Position numbers and translations under genes: made by a program | Part shown: positions 35,732 to 44,700 of the stretch, piece after piece | How the letters are laid out: every line of letters begins with the position of its first letter | Numbering within the stretch: the first letter of the stretch is position 1 | Assembly: GCA_016192075.1 (NCBI GenBank) | Contig: JACPUU010000013.1 | Coordinates: forward strand, 62,001 to 126,000 | Reading direction: 5' to 3' | DNA length: 64,000 bases | Origin: Bacteroidota bacterium | GTDB lineage: Bacteria > Bacteroidota > Bacteroidia > Flavobacteriales_D > Crocinitomicaceae | Notes under the pieces: generated by a model | The model's database searches: none | The model's input: only the letters and a program-made list of their open reading frames with translations | What the model was told of the DNA's origin: nothing

Positions 35732-36436
35732 ATGATCTGGACCGGGTTTCTGATAGGTTTACTGGGTAGCTGGCATTGCATTGGCATGTGCGGCCCTATT
35801 GCCCTGATGATACCCGGCTCAAAAGGAAAAAACCGGTTTGCGGCAATTGGCCTGTATCACTTTGGAAAAATACTTTCATACCTGACCCTGGGTTCTGTTT
35901 TTGGCATGATTCCGGCCTTGATAAATTCATTTACTGTGCAGGCAACCATAACCATTTCTGTGGGTGTGCTGATGCTGCTGCTGGCCTTGGTTCCTGTATT
36001 GATGAATAAATTGGAACGCAGCGGATTTACACTCTTTAACCGCTATTTTAACCTCAAAAATAAACTGGCCCAATCACTCAACAAAAACAAAACCGAATAC
36101 AGTTTTTACATTGGTTTTCTGAATGGCTTTGTACCCTGTGGCATGGTTTACCTGGCTGCACTGGGAGCAATGAGTCAGCCCCATTTTAGTGACAGTTTAC
36201 TTTTTATGCTTTTGTTTGGTCTGGGTACTGTTCCACTGATGAGTATTTTTCTTTTTGCAGCCGGCTATTTCAAATCACGGTTTCAGAAAAACGCGCTCAA
36301 ATTGCGGACAACTGCCTTTGTACTGGTAGGGTGTTTTATGATCTGGAAAGGCACTGTGCATATCAACGATTCCATTATAGCCCCTAAAGAAGGTGAAGTT
36401 TTTAATGCCTGTGCGCAGCTTTATCCGCTTCACTGA
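35732..36436 (+). CDS. SafE/DsbD_2-like membrane protein of the cco cluster
   Basis: 234 residues with about six membrane helices. The N-terminal motif GSWHCIGMCGP and the mid-sequence GFVPCGMVYLAALG are the Cys-containing signatures of this family, the product of which is usually encoded beside CcoI in Bacteroidota and proteobacteria. The protein is thought to move a metal or redox equivalents for oxidase maturation; copper is a likely substrate. Last gene of the operon. Confidence 0.8.
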   Translation: MIWTGFLIGLLGSWHCIGMCGPIALMIPGSKGKNRFAAIGLYHFGKILSYLTLGSVFGMIPALINSFTVQATITISVGVLMLLLALVPVLMNKLERSGFTLFNRYFNLKNKLAQSLNKNKTEYSFYIGFLNGFVPCGMVYLAALGAMSQPHFSDSLLFMLLFGLGTVPLMSIFLFAAGYFKSRFQKNALKLRTTAFVLVGCFMIWKGTVHINDSIIAPKEGEVFNACAQLYPLH

Positions 36437-36492
36437 TTAATCTCAGAAGCCGTTTAAATTTTAGCGCTAGTTTCTTCGCTCTGTTCACTTCG

Positions 36493-36604
36493 CTCAGAAA
36501 GACAAGGGCTCTGAAGGAATATATTGGGTGAGGTTTGGTATGTGCCAGCGTCACATACCAAACCTCACCCCTGAACTTATTTTGGAAGCCCTTGTCTTTC
36601 TGAG
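36493..36604. repeat. Nested inverted repeat between the cco operon and ccoI
   Basis: Inner arms gggtgaggtttggtatgtg (36526-36544) and its exact complement (36552-36570) pair over 19 bp with a 7-base loop. Outer arms ctcagaaagacaagggct (36493-36510) and its exact complement (36587-36604) pair over 18 bp, enclosing the inner one. Both sit in the 226-bp gap between convergent genes. A double terminator or a small mobile repeat are both possible; there is no T run. Confidence 0.85.
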
Positions 36605-36662
36605 TGCAACGAAGAAACCCTTCCGCGTCAACGTCCGGTAAGCTCCTTTTTTAAACAGCCTC

Positions 36663-39014
36663 TTACAATTTTCGTCCGCGCAGATTCGTCAGCAGGGTTA
36701 CCATTAAAACCACACTAATTGAACTCACTGGCATCAGAACTGCTGCAACCAGCGGGGTAAGTGTACCCGTCAATGCGAACGACAACCCAATGATGTTGTA
36801 GAAAATTGAAAACGCATAACTGAGCTTAACCACTGATTTGTTAAACGTGCAGTAGTCAATGTATTTTTTCAGCTGCGTAAGTTTTTGCCCGTCTATAATA
36901 GCATCAGACGACGGCGAAAAAGAATACACATCATCCACCACTGAAACCCCAACGTTGCTTTGGCGCAGCGCCCCGGCGTCGTTCAGCCCGTCACCCAGCA
37001 TCATGACTTTTTTTCCGTCGGCCTGGAGCCTGGCAATGTAATTCAGCTTGTCTTCAGGCTGCTGATTGAAGTTCATAAGGGTGCCGGGTGGTACAATTTT
37101 CTCAAGACGTGATTTTTCAGCATCGTTATCACCTGAAAGAATGTGCAGCCTGAAATCAGCATGCAGCGCTGTGAATAATTTTTCAATTCCCTCACGGTAG
37201 ACATTGGTAAAAACAAAGGCTCCCAAAACAACATCGTTAACCTTCACATAAACACGGGTACCTGCTTCTGCATTTTCTGCACCCAGCCAGGCAGCACTGC
37301 CTATTGCATAGGTTACGCCGTTGACCCGGGCACTGATTCCTTTACCGGCCAGCTCTGTCAGATCTGTCATACCGGCACCGGATTTTGCATTCAGAAACCG
37401 GTTGATCTGCCTGCTGAGCGGGTGTGATGACTGACCGGTAATTGTACCTATTATGGCCTTTGTTTCAGCTGTCAGCTCAGTGCCCTCCCAGGTGATCTGT
37501 GATTGGTTATTGTGCGTAATAGTCCCCGTTTTATCAAAAACAAGGTCTGTAATATTGGAAACCGATTCAATAACCCTGGAAGAACGCAGGTAGAATGATT
37601 TACGCCCCAGAATGCGGATACCGTTGCCATACGTAAAAGGTACCGACAAAGCAATAGCACAGGGGCAGGCAATAATCAGTACGGATACAATAACAAACAA
37701 CCATTTGGATGGATCGGTCAGGGACCAATAAATGGCTCCTCCCAAAGCCAGTGCCAATATGGTAAAGGTGAAGTACTTCGTTATATTTTCAGTAAACGAG
37801 GTATTCATTTTCTCCTTGTCAAAAACAGGGTTGTTCCAGAGACGTGTTAAGTAAGAGTTTTCTACCTCACGCTCCACTTCAATTTCAATGGCCTGGCCTT
37901 CTTGCCTGCCGCCGGCAAATAATTTTTCACCGGGTTCTTTTGAAATCTGAGCCGACTCACCGGATACAAAACTGTAATCGATACTCCCTTTTCCTTTGCG
38001 CAGCAGGGCGTCGGTTGGAATCAGTTCATTGTTGCGGATTATAAGCCGGTCACCAATTTTAACACTCCTGAGCGGAACAATTGTTTCTGAATCTCCTTCA
38101 ACTTTTGAAACCGCAACCGGAAAATACGATTTATAGTCCCGTTCAAAATTAATGGCGCCGTAGGTGGTTTGCTGAAACCATTTACCAACCAGCAGAAAAA
38201 AGATAAGGCCGGCAAAAGAATCCAGGTATCCGGCACCGCTGCCTGATAAAATTTCATAGACAGATTGAAAATAAAAGGCCAGAATTCCCAGTGTGATAGG
38301 AACGTCAATGTTTATAAATTTTGACCGTACCGCTTTCCAGGCTGACAGCAGGTAATCACGGTCACAATAAATCAAAACGGGTATGGAAAGTGCCAGGTTC
38401 AGGTAATTAAAAACAGTCTGAAAATTTTCATAACTCTCATCAAGCCCCAGGTATTCAGGAAAGCTCAGCAGCATCATATTTCCAAAACAAAAACCAGCCA
38501 CCCCAATCTGCAAAATCAGCCGGCGGTCAGTTGACCGCACCTTTTTTGAGTCGTAATCTTCGAGCGTTATAGAAGGCGGATAGCCAATAGAAGCCAGTAA
38601 TTCTGCCAGGTCTCTGAGTGAAATTTCTGATTCATCAAACGTAATTTCCACCTCCTTTTTTACAAAGTTCACCTGGCTTTGAATAACGCCTTTGCGTAGT
38701 TTTGCCAGGCGCTCAAGCAGCCACAAACAAGATGAACAGTGAATTTGAGGTAGAAAAAACCGGATTTTTGAAATGTTGTTTTCACTGAAAAAGATCAACT
38801 TTGACCTGAATTCTTCCAAGTCCAGAAAATTAAACTTGCCCTTGTAATTTTTACTGGCCTTAATTCCCGGATTTTTATCAATGGTATAGTAGCTGCCCAG
38901 CTCTTTGCCACTCAGTATTTCGTAGACAGTCTGGCATCCCTCACAGCAGAATAATTTGTTGTCAAAGCGGATCTCCGTCTCGCATTCTCCGTTGCAATGG
39001 AAACAAGTACTCAT
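36663..39014 (-). CDS. ccoI: Copper-transporting P1B-type ATPase CcoI (FixI)
   Basis: 783 residues. The N-terminus is a Cys-rich metal-binding region (STCFHCNGECETEIRF..CCEGCQT) and a heavy-metal-associated domain with CSSC at 93-96. Eight membrane helices, the CPC motif at 450-452, the phosphorylation site Asp494 in DKTGTIT and GDGLNDAGALRQS in the hinge follow. This CcoI form exports copper to the periplasm for the cbb3 binuclear centre. Convergent with the cco operon instead of cotranscribed, unlike many other species. The ATG at 39014 is 79 bp from the divergent sensor kinase. Confidence 0.92.
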   Translation of the reverse strand: MSTCFHCNGECETEIRFDNKLFCCEGCQTVYEILSGKELGSYYTIDKNPGIKASKNYKGKFNFLDLEEFRSKLIFFSENNISKIRFFLPQIHCSSCLWLLERLAKLRKGVIQSQVNFVKKEVEITFDESEISLRDLAELLASIGYPPSITLEDYDSKKVRSTDRRLILQIGVAGFCFGNMMLLSFPEYLGLDESYENFQTVFNYLNLALSIPVLIYCDRDYLLSAWKAVRSKFINIDVPITLGILAFYFQSVYEILSGSGAGYLDSFAGLIFFLLVGKWFQQTTYGAINFERDYKSYFPVAVSKVEGDSETIVPLRSVKIGDRLIIRNNELIPTDALLRKGKGSIDYSFVSGESAQISKEPGEKLFAGGRQEGQAIEIEVEREVENSYLTRLWNNPVFDKEKMNTSFTENITKYFTFTILALALGGAIYWSLTDPSKWLFVIVSVLIIACPCAIALSVPFTYGNGIRILGRKSFYLRSSRVIESVSNITDLVFDKTGTITHNNQSQITWEGTELTAETKAIIGTITGQSSHPLSRQINRFLNAKSGAGMTDLTELAGKGISARVNGVTYAIGSAAWLGAENAEAGTRVYVKVNDVVLGAFVFTNVYREGIEKLFTALHADFRLHILSGDNDAEKSRLEKIVPPGTLMNFNQQPEDKLNYIARLQADGKKVMMLGDGLNDAGALRQSNVGVSVVDDVYSFSPSSDAIIDGQKLTQLKKYIDYCTFNKSVVKLSYAFSIFYNIIGLSFALTGTLTPLVAAVLMPVSSISVVLMVTLLTNLRGRKL

Positions 39015-39092
39015 GAAACTTCCTATCGTTTATGCAAAATTCCGGTAATCTGATTATTTTTACGATGACAAATATCACAAACCTGGTAGACT

Positions 39093-40643
39093 TTGAAACT
39101 AGATTTATCCAAACTTTCAGGAGAAGTAGTTTATAAATTACTATTCGACTCCATCAATGAAGGTGTTCTTATCGTTGATAGGAATGGCTCAATCCTGTTC
39201 GCCAATCCCAGGTCTCATGAGCTGTTTGGCTATTCTGAAGGCGAACTTCTGGAATTAAAAATTGAACAACTGGTGCCGCAGTCAGCCAGGGAGAATCATG
39301 CCCGGCTGCGGGATGATTTTCATCACTCCCCGCGCAAACGGTCAATGGGCGCCGGTATGAATCTCAAGGCGCTTCGCAAAGACGGAAGTCTTTTTTTTGT
39401 GGAAATATCACTCAACCACTTCAACATTGATAACGAAGCCTTTGTAGCTGCCCTGATAACTGATGTATCGGTGCGTGTTGAGCAAGACCGGCAGATTCGT
39501 GAACTGAATGCTGACCTTGAAAAAAAGGTCAGTGAACGAACTATCCAGGTTCGTGAAAGCCAGGAACTTTACAGCGCCATTGCCCGTAACTTTCCAAATG
39601 GTACCATCAATGTTTTTGACCGTGACCTGAATTATGTTTTTGTTGAAGGAAAAGAGCTGTTTCAGATGGGTATTACCAGTGAAAAACTGATTGGTACATC
39701 GTACCTGATGAGGCTTTCAGCTGAAATAAGGCCCCGCATTCAAATGGCCCTGATGGATGTTTTTGAAGGTGAAACGCATGATTTTGAGCTTGAATACAAA
39801 CAACATTACTACCGGTTAACGGCGGTTCCGCTTTCACGCAAAAATGACGTCATTGACAAAATTCTGGTTGTTGAACAAAACATTACAGCCCAGAAAATGG
39901 CCTCACATCAGCTGGAAGAGGCTTTGAAAAAAGAAAAAGCACTCAATGAAATGAAATCACGCTTTGTCAGTATGGCATCACATGAATTCAGGACACCACT
40001 CAGCACTATCCTGTCTTCTGTTTCACTGATTGAAAAGTACATTGAAAACGAAACCTACGAAAATACACCAAAACACGTTAAACGCATTAAAAACTCGGTA
40101 AAAGGACTTACCGATATTCTCAATGATTTTCTATCAGTCGATAAACTGGAAAATCAGAAAACCGAAGTAAAAATTTCACGCTTTGATTATAAAATTTTTG
40201 CCAAAGAAATGGTTGAGGATATGCACAACATGTGCCAGGAAGGGCAAAAAATAGACGTTCAGATAAATGGCCCCAATACGGTCATCACCTGCGATTTGAA
40301 CATTCTCAGGAACATTTTGTACAACCTCATGACAAACGCCATCAAATATTCCGGCGAAGGACAAAATCTGATTTATCAATCTGAAATCTCTGAAAAACTG
40401 CTTTTTATAAAAATACAGGATTTTGGAATTGGAATTCCTCAATCTGAACAAAAACAACTTTTTTCACGCTTTTTCAGGGCCCGCAATGCCACAAATATCA
40501 AAGGCACCGGCCTGGGTCTTAACATTGTCAAAAGTTACCTTGACATGTTGGGAGGAACCATTGAATTTATTAGTGAAGAAGGAAAAGGGACAACCTTTTT
40601 TGTAACAATACCTGTGAACCAAACTCAACCAGATTATGAATAA
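39093..40643 (+). CDS. PAS-PAS sensor histidine kinase
   Basis: 516 residues. A stop codon (TAG) lies six bases upstream of the first codon, so the TTG at 39093 is the only available start. PAS1 spans about 15-130 (INEGVLIVDRNGSILFANP), PAS2 about 155-265, then HisKA with phosphorylation site His297 (SMASHEFRTPL) and HATPase_c (GTGLGLNIVKSYL). No membrane segment or haem-binding motif is evident, so it is a cytoplasmic sensor. It overlaps the receiver-Crp gene by 8 bp, pointing to a matched pair. Divergent from ccoI, a redox or oxygen role is possible. Confidence 0.88.
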   Translation: MKLDLSKLSGEVVYKLLFDSINEGVLIVDRNGSILFANPRSHELFGYSEGELLELKIEQLVPQSARENHARLRDDFHHSPRKRSMGAGMNLKALRKDGSLFFVEISLNHFNIDNEAFVAALITDVSVRVEQDRQIRELNADLEKKVSERTIQVRESQELYSAIARNFPNGTINVFDRDLNYVFVEGKELFQMGITSEKLIGTSYLMRLSAEIRPRIQMALMDVFEGETHDFELEYKQHYYRLTAVPLSRKNDVIDKILVVEQNITAQKMASHQLEEALKKEKALNEMKSRFVSMASHEFRTPLSTILSSVSLIEKYIENETYENTPKHVKRIKNSVKGLTDILNDFLSVDKLENQKTEVKISRFDYKIFAKEMVEDMHNMCQEGQKIDVQINGPNTVITCDLNILRNILYNLMTNAIKYSGEGQNLIYQSEISEKLLFIKIQDFGIGIPQSEQKQLFSRFFRARNATNIKGTGLGLNIVKSYLDMLGGTIEFISEEGKGTTFFVTIPVNQTQPDYE

Positions 40644-41697
40644 GAAAATTGCTTTGATCGAAGACAATCATGAAATGCGTGAAAACATCCAGGAAATTCT
40701 GGAACTTGCCAACTACACTGTTTTCAGTGCCGAAAATGGCAAAAAAGGGGTTGAACTGATTAAACTTGAAAAACCCGATCTGATTCTTTGTGATATCATG
40801 ATGCCTGAACTGGATGGTTACGGTGTGCTTTACATGGTGAGCAAAAATCCTGAAACGGCTTCCATTCCGTTTATTTTTCTGACTGCAAAATCTGAAAAAG
40901 ATGATTTCAGAAAAGGAATGAATATGGGCGCTGACGATTACCTTACCAAACCCTTTGAAGATACTGAACTACTTGATGCCATTGAAAAAAGGTTAAAACG
41001 AATTGAGCAGTTTGCCCAAGAATTTGTTCCGTCTGAAAAAGGACTCTCTGATTTCTTTGATTCGGTTCAGGGGTCAGAAAGCCTGGAGAAATTAACCCAG
41101 GAAAAACGTTCTAAAAAATTCAACAAAAAGGACACGGTGTTTTTTGAAGGCGATTACCCGAACTTTTTATACTTCGTAAACTCAGGTAAAATCAAAACAT
41201 CCAAAATGAATAAAGACGGTAAAGATTTTATTACCGGACTTTACTCAGAAGGTGATTTTTTTGGTTATATGGAGATGATCAAAGAATCAAACTATACAGA
41301 AACTGCATCTGCTCTAGAAAACTCAGAGCTTACCATGATACCGAGGGAAGATTTTCTGAAACTGCTTTATTCCTCCAAAGAAGTGTCAACCAAGTTTATC
41401 AAAATGCTGGCCGGGTCTATGGCTGAAAAGCAGGAAGAACTGTTAAACCTGGCTTATGACACGGTGCGGAAACGTGTTGCTGATTCGCTGCTTAAACTGA
41501 GTGAAAAATACAACCCCGGCAACGACCCTAATTTCTCCATGAGCATTTCACGCGATGACCTCGCAGCTATTGTCGGCACAGCCACCGAATCTGTCATACG
41601 CACCTTGTCTGAATTCAAAGCAGATGGTTATATCAACATCAAAGGTTCAAATATTACTATCTTAGCACCCGAAAAACTGAAAAATTTCAGATTCTAA
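40636..41697 (+). CDS. Response regulator with receiver, Crp-like sensor and Crp-type DNA-binding domains
   Basis: 353 residues. Receiver domain 1-120 with phosphoacceptor Asp53 (LCDIMMPE) and Lys in LTKPF. A cyclic-nucleotide-type beta-barrel follows at about 150-260 (NFLYFVNSGKIKTSKMNKDGKDF, but no clear nucleotide-binding arginine pattern), then a Crp-type helix-turn-helix (about 275-345, SRDDLAAIVGTATESVIRTLSEF). This receiver-plus-Crp/Fnr fusion is uncommon. There is no Fe-S cysteine cluster. The coupled upstream kinase should phosphorylate it. An FNR-like site upstream of usp/cco makes the oxidase genes plausible targets, which is inference. Confidence 0.85.
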   Translation: MNKKIALIEDNHEMRENIQEILELANYTVFSAENGKKGVELIKLEKPDLILCDIMMPELDGYGVLYMVSKNPETASIPFIFLTAKSEKDDFRKGMNMGADDYLTKPFEDTELLDAIEKRLKRIEQFAQEFVPSEKGLSDFFDSVQGSESLEKLTQEKRSKKFNKKDTVFFEGDYPNFLYFVNSGKIKTSKMNKDGKDFITGLYSEGDFFGYMEMIKESNYTETASALENSELTMIPREDFLKLLYSSKEVSTKFIKMLAGSMAEKQEELLNLAYDTVRKRVADSLLKLSEKYNPGNDPNFSMSISRDDLAAIVGTATESVIRTLSEFKADGYINIKGSNITILAPEKLKNFRF

Positions 41698-41713
41698 TAA
41701 ATACGATACAACA

Positions 41714-42265
41714 ATGAAAAAATTATGGATGTTTATGCCGGCTGCTTTGCTTCTGGCTTGTGGCGGAGAAACCGAAACAACTACCGAAACGACAACAACA
41801 CCAACCGTAGAAGAACCTGCTGAAGAGGTTATTCCCGAGGTGACATTTGTACCCGATAGCAGCGCTGAAGAAACAATTCAGGCTTACCTGAAAGAGAAAA
41901 AGTGGGAAGGTGTGCGCCATGAAAGCGGAATGTACATTGTAACGGACTCCCTTGGTGAAGGTGAAGACCGGCCAAACCTGAATGATGAAGTAACTATTTT
42001 CTACCACGGTTTTCTGCTGGACGGAACTGAATTTGATGGTACCGGAACAGAACCTGCAACGTTTGCACTTGCTCAATTGATTACCGGCTGGCAAATTGGA
42101 ATTCCAATGTTTGGAAAAGGTGGTAAAGGAAAACTGATCATTCCTCCGGGACTGGCTTACGGCCCTGAAGACAATGGCAGCATCCCCGGAAACTCAACCC
42201 TGATGTTCGAAATTGAACTGATTGACTGGAAAAAAGCACCTTCACAGCCTCAAATGTTCTGGTAG
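41714..42265 (+). CDS. FKBP-type peptidyl-prolyl isomerase lipoprotein
   Basis: 183 residues with lipobox LLAC (Cys16). A Thr/Glu-rich linker (about 18-50) leads to a single FKBP domain (about 75-175) with VTIFYHGFLLDGTEFDGT and FGKGGKGKLIIPPGLAYGPE. It is a periplasmic fold helper; GldI of gliding flavobacteria is a related lipoprotein, but the gene context does not prove it. A strong terminator follows the stop by 18 bp. Gap of 16 bp from the regulator gene. Confidence 0.88.
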   Translation: MKKLWMFMPAALLLACGGETETTTETTTTPTVEEPAEEVIPEVTFVPDSSAEETIQAYLKEKKWEGVRHESGMYIVTDSLGEGEDRPNLNDEVTIFYHGFLLDGTEFDGTGTEPATFALAQLITGWQIGIPMFGKGGKGKLIIPPGLAYGPEDNGSIPGNSTLMFEIELIDWKKAPSQPQMFW

Positions 42266-42282
42266 CATTTTAACCGAAATTA

Positions 42283-42321
42283 AAAAAAGTCCCGCGGCGA
42301 AAGTTCAGCGGGACTTTTTTT
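42283..42321 (+). terminator. Rho-independent terminator after the FKBP gene
   Basis: aaaaaagtcccgc and gcgggacttttttt form a 13-bp stem with a 12-base loop, ending in seven T residues. Confidence 0.85.
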
Positions 42322-42368
42322 ATGCCCTTGTGCCGGCGTGCTGAGCCTGCAATACTGATAACAATCAT

Positions 42369-42398
42369 TTGGAAACACTGAATTATTCGTCATCTTTG
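42369..42398 (+). promoter_or_regulatory. Promoter of the decarboxylase gene
   Basis: TTG (42369-42371), exactly 19 bp, then CATCTTTG (42391-42398, one mismatch to TAnnTTTG) followed by the ATG at 42414. The TTG is the first codon of the longest open frame and is better explained as the -33 element. Confidence 0.5.
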
Positions 42399-42413
42399 CA
42401 AAAAAAACACCTC

Positions 42414-43643
42414 ATGTTCTGGCCCAAACTGCCCAACAAACAAGTAAAGGAAAAAGTATTCAGCGCATTGTCCCGAAACCTGAATTACCGCGAAGAAAAA
42501 ATTCTGGGTCTGCCTGCCACTTACCTGGACCAGGAACAATTTTATTTTGACGCACCTTTTTTGAAAGACGCCGCTTTTTTATCGGTATTGATTCATAACC
42601 CAAATCACATTGGCTGCCATACCTATCAAAAAGGTGAATCGTATTTCAGCGGTACGCAGGAACTGGAAATTGACCTGATGCGAATTTGTGCCGAAGAAAT
42701 TTTTGGTGCAACAGCCGGCGGATATGATGGCTATGTAGCACCCGGTGGTACTGAAGCAAACATTCAGGCGCAGTGGGTGTATCGCAATTATTTTCAGAAA
42801 GAAAAAAACGCAAAGCCGCATGAAATTGCACTGATTTTTTCAGAAGACGTACACTACTCTGCTTACAAAGGCTGTAATTTACTTGGCATTAAAGCCATCA
42901 CCGTTTCTGTTACTGAAAACCGGGCGTGGAATTTGCAGGACCTTGAAAAAAAATTAACCGCAGCACAGCAGGCCGGTATTAAATACCTCATCATTCATCT
43001 CAGCATGGGCACAACCATGTTTGGAAGTGTTGATACGTCAGCACCTGTTTTAGAAATTGTGCGTAAGCATAACATGGATTACTTTGTTCATGTAGATGCT
43101 GCTTTTGGCGGATTCATTTATCCGTTTACGGCAAATTCAACCGATCTTTCCTTTAAAAACCCGGAAATAAGTTCTATTACCATTGATGGCCATAAAATGC
43201 TGCAGGCACCTTACGGAACCGGAATTTTTCTGTGCCGCAAGGGTATGATAGAATATGCGCAGACTGCTGAAGCATCGTACGTGCAGGGAACCGATTTTAC
43301 ACTTTGCGGCAGCCGTTCAGGAGCCAATGCTATTGCCGTTTGGATGATTCTGATGACACACGGCTCAGACGGGTGGAAATACCTGATGCAAAAACTGATT
43401 GACCGGACCGACCATATCTGCGAAACGCTGGACGAACTTGGAATTGATTATTTCAGACATCCGGCCATGAACATTGTTACCCTGAAAGCCAGCCAGGTGC
43501 CGGCAAATATTGCGGCAAAGTATCACCTGGTGGCAGATAACTTTCAGCATCCGAAATGGTGGAAAATTGTCACCATGATGCACGTTGAAAAAAATATTAT
43601 TGACGAATTTTTGATGGATTTACATCAAAGCAGGTTGAAATAG
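42414..43643 (+). CDS. Pyridoxal-phosphate-dependent group II amino-acid decarboxylase
   Basis: 409 residues from the ATG at 42414; the frame reaches a TTG at 42369 that belongs to a promoter. The PLP lysine is Lys261 in ITIDGHKMLQAPYGTG, the pyridine-N aspartate is Asp228 in VHVDAAFGG, and the N-terminal phosphate-binding segment APGGTEANIQAQ is at about 109-120. The family includes decarboxylases of Glu, Asp, aromatic amino acids and diaminobutyrate; the substrate cannot be told here. It stands alone and is followed by the repeat array. Confidence 0.85.
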   Translation: MFWPKLPNKQVKEKVFSALSRNLNYREEKILGLPATYLDQEQFYFDAPFLKDAAFLSVLIHNPNHIGCHTYQKGESYFSGTQELEIDLMRICAEEIFGATAGGYDGYVAPGGTEANIQAQWVYRNYFQKEKNAKPHEIALIFSEDVHYSAYKGCNLLGIKAITVSVTENRAWNLQDLEKKLTAAQQAGIKYLIIHLSMGTTMFGSVDTSAPVLEIVRKHNMDYFVHVDAAFGGFIYPFTANSTDLSFKNPEISSITIDGHKMLQAPYGTGIFLCRKGMIEYAQTAEASYVQGTDFTLCGSRSGANAIAVWMILMTHGSDGWKYLMQKLIDRTDHICETLDELGIDYFRHPAMNIVTLKASQVPANIAAKYHLVADNFQHPKWWKIVTMMHVEKNIIDEFLMDLHQSRLK

Positions 43644-43820
43644 ATTTCCCGCAGATCACGCTGAAAAGAAACGCGGATTACGCCGATTAAACCTATCCAA
43701 ACCATACTCTATCAAAGTCTGCGGAAATCTGCGAAAAAAAATCTGCGCACATCTGCGGGAGAAAAATTTCCCGCAGATCACGCTGAAAAGAAACGCGGAT
43801 TACGCGGATTAAACCTGACT
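43644..43820 (+). repeat. Left block of about 120-bp repeats with inverted ends
   Basis: One full unit (43644-43765) and the start of a second (43766-43820). A unit begins tttcccgcagatcacgctga and ends catctgcgggagaaaaa, so its ends atctgcggga / tcccgcagat are a 10-bp inverted repeat. The middle includes gattacgccgattaaacc and multiple atctgcg motifs. Units run in direct orientation. This block lies just 3' of the GxxExxY gene's stop. Confidence 0.85.
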
Positions 43821-43874
43821 CAATTGTACCACAACACTTTCTTCGGAAATCCAAAATATGATCTGCAGGAAATT

Positions 43875-44252
43875 TTATAACCCATTAACCTTTCTGAAGA
43901 TATTATTGGATATAGTATCTGAATTAAAATTCACAAGAAGTCCAAGTTTTTTTCCAGATAACTTCAAATACGTTATCAGTTGTTTATGATGGACTTCTGT
44001 CAAACACTCAATTGATTTAACCTCAACAATTACTTTCTCTTCAATTAATAAATCCAGCCGATAGCCTACATCTACACGGGCATCTTCGTATACCATTGGC
44101 AACGGTACCTGGCTCCTGACATTCAGGTCCAATTTTCTGATCTCATAAATTAATGCGGCTTCGTAGGCGGACTCTAACAATCCTGGTCCAAGATTGTTGT
44201 AAACTTTAAATATACATCCCCTAACTTCAAAAGAAATCTCATTCTCGCCCAT
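43875..44252 (-). CDS. GxxExxY protein (PD-(D/E)XK nuclease-like fold)
   Basis: 125 residues from the ATG at 44252. The frame reaches 44333 but its first 27 residues are translated repeat and a TATATTTG element lies inside that part. The name motif is Gly24-LLESAY-Tyr30, and a PD-(D/E)XK-like core is visible: Asp67 in YRLDLLI and Glu77-Val-Lys79 in VIVEVKSIE, then HHKQLITYLKLSG. The family is fused or associated with nucleic acid but has no agreed function. It appears more AT-rich than nearby genes and is flanked on both sides by repeat blocks of the same unit, which suggests joint mobility; unproven. Confidence 0.88.
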   Translation of the reverse strand: MGENEISFEVRGCIFKVYNNLGPGLLESAYEAALIYEIRKLDLNVRSQVPLPMVYEDARVDVGYRLDLLIEEKVIVEVKSIECLTEVHHKQLITYLKLSGKKLGLLVNFNSDTISNNIFRKVNGL

Positions 44253-44273
44253 CCTTCTCACAATTTTCAGATT

Positions 44274-44281
44274 CAAATATA
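44274..44281 (-). promoter_or_regulatory. -7 promoter element of the GxxExxY gene
   Basis: Minus-strand TATATTTG matches TAnnTTTG, 21 bp upstream of the ATG at 44252. It falls inside the longer open frame and supports the shorter start. Confidence 0.5.
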
Positions 44282-44317
44282 GGAATTTCAGCATACCGGC
44301 AATAAAATTCAAAAAAA

Positions 44318-44700
44318 ATTTCCCGCAGATCACGCTGAAAAGAAACGCGGATTACGCCGATTAAACCTATCAAAATCTGCAGAAATCTGCAGAAATCTGC
44401 GGAAAAAAATCTGCGCACATCTGCGGGAGAAAAATTTCCCGCAGATCACGCTGAAAAAAAACGCAGATTACGCCGATTAAACCAATCAAAATCACACTCC
44501 ATCAAAATCTGCGGAAATCTGAAAAATCTGCGCACATCTGCGGGAGAAAAATTTCCCGCAGATTACGCTGAAAAAAAAACGCAGATTACGCCGATTAAAC
44601 CAATCAAAATCACACTCCATCAAAATCTGCAGAAATCTGCGAAAAAAATCTGCGGAAATCTGCGGGAGAAAAATTTCCCGCGGATCCCACATGAAAAGAA
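44318..44700 (+). repeat. Right block of about 120-bp repeats with inverted ends
   Basis: Units begin at about 44318, 44434, 44551 and 44673; three are complete (116-122 bp) and the last is truncated near 44700. They are in the same orientation as the left block and share its opening tttcccgcagat and closing atctgcgggagaaaaa. Neighbouring copies differ by a few substitutions and small indels in the atctgcgg-rich middle. Confidence 0.85.

Noticed and set aside
39015-39092. CRP-like palindrome ttgtgatatttgtcat between ccoI and the kinase
   Set aside because: Only a few positions are symmetric, so it does not stand out from chance.
42369-42413. TTG start giving a longer decarboxylase
   Set aside because: The TTG is at exactly 19 bp from CATCTTTG and is better read as the -33 promoter element.
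44253-44333. Longer N-terminus of the GxxExxY protein
   Set aside because: It is translated repeat sequence and contains a -7 promoter element.
43644-44700. CRISPR array at the repeat blocks
   Set aside because: The units are about 120 bp with no unique spacers, inverted ends and no cas genes nearby.
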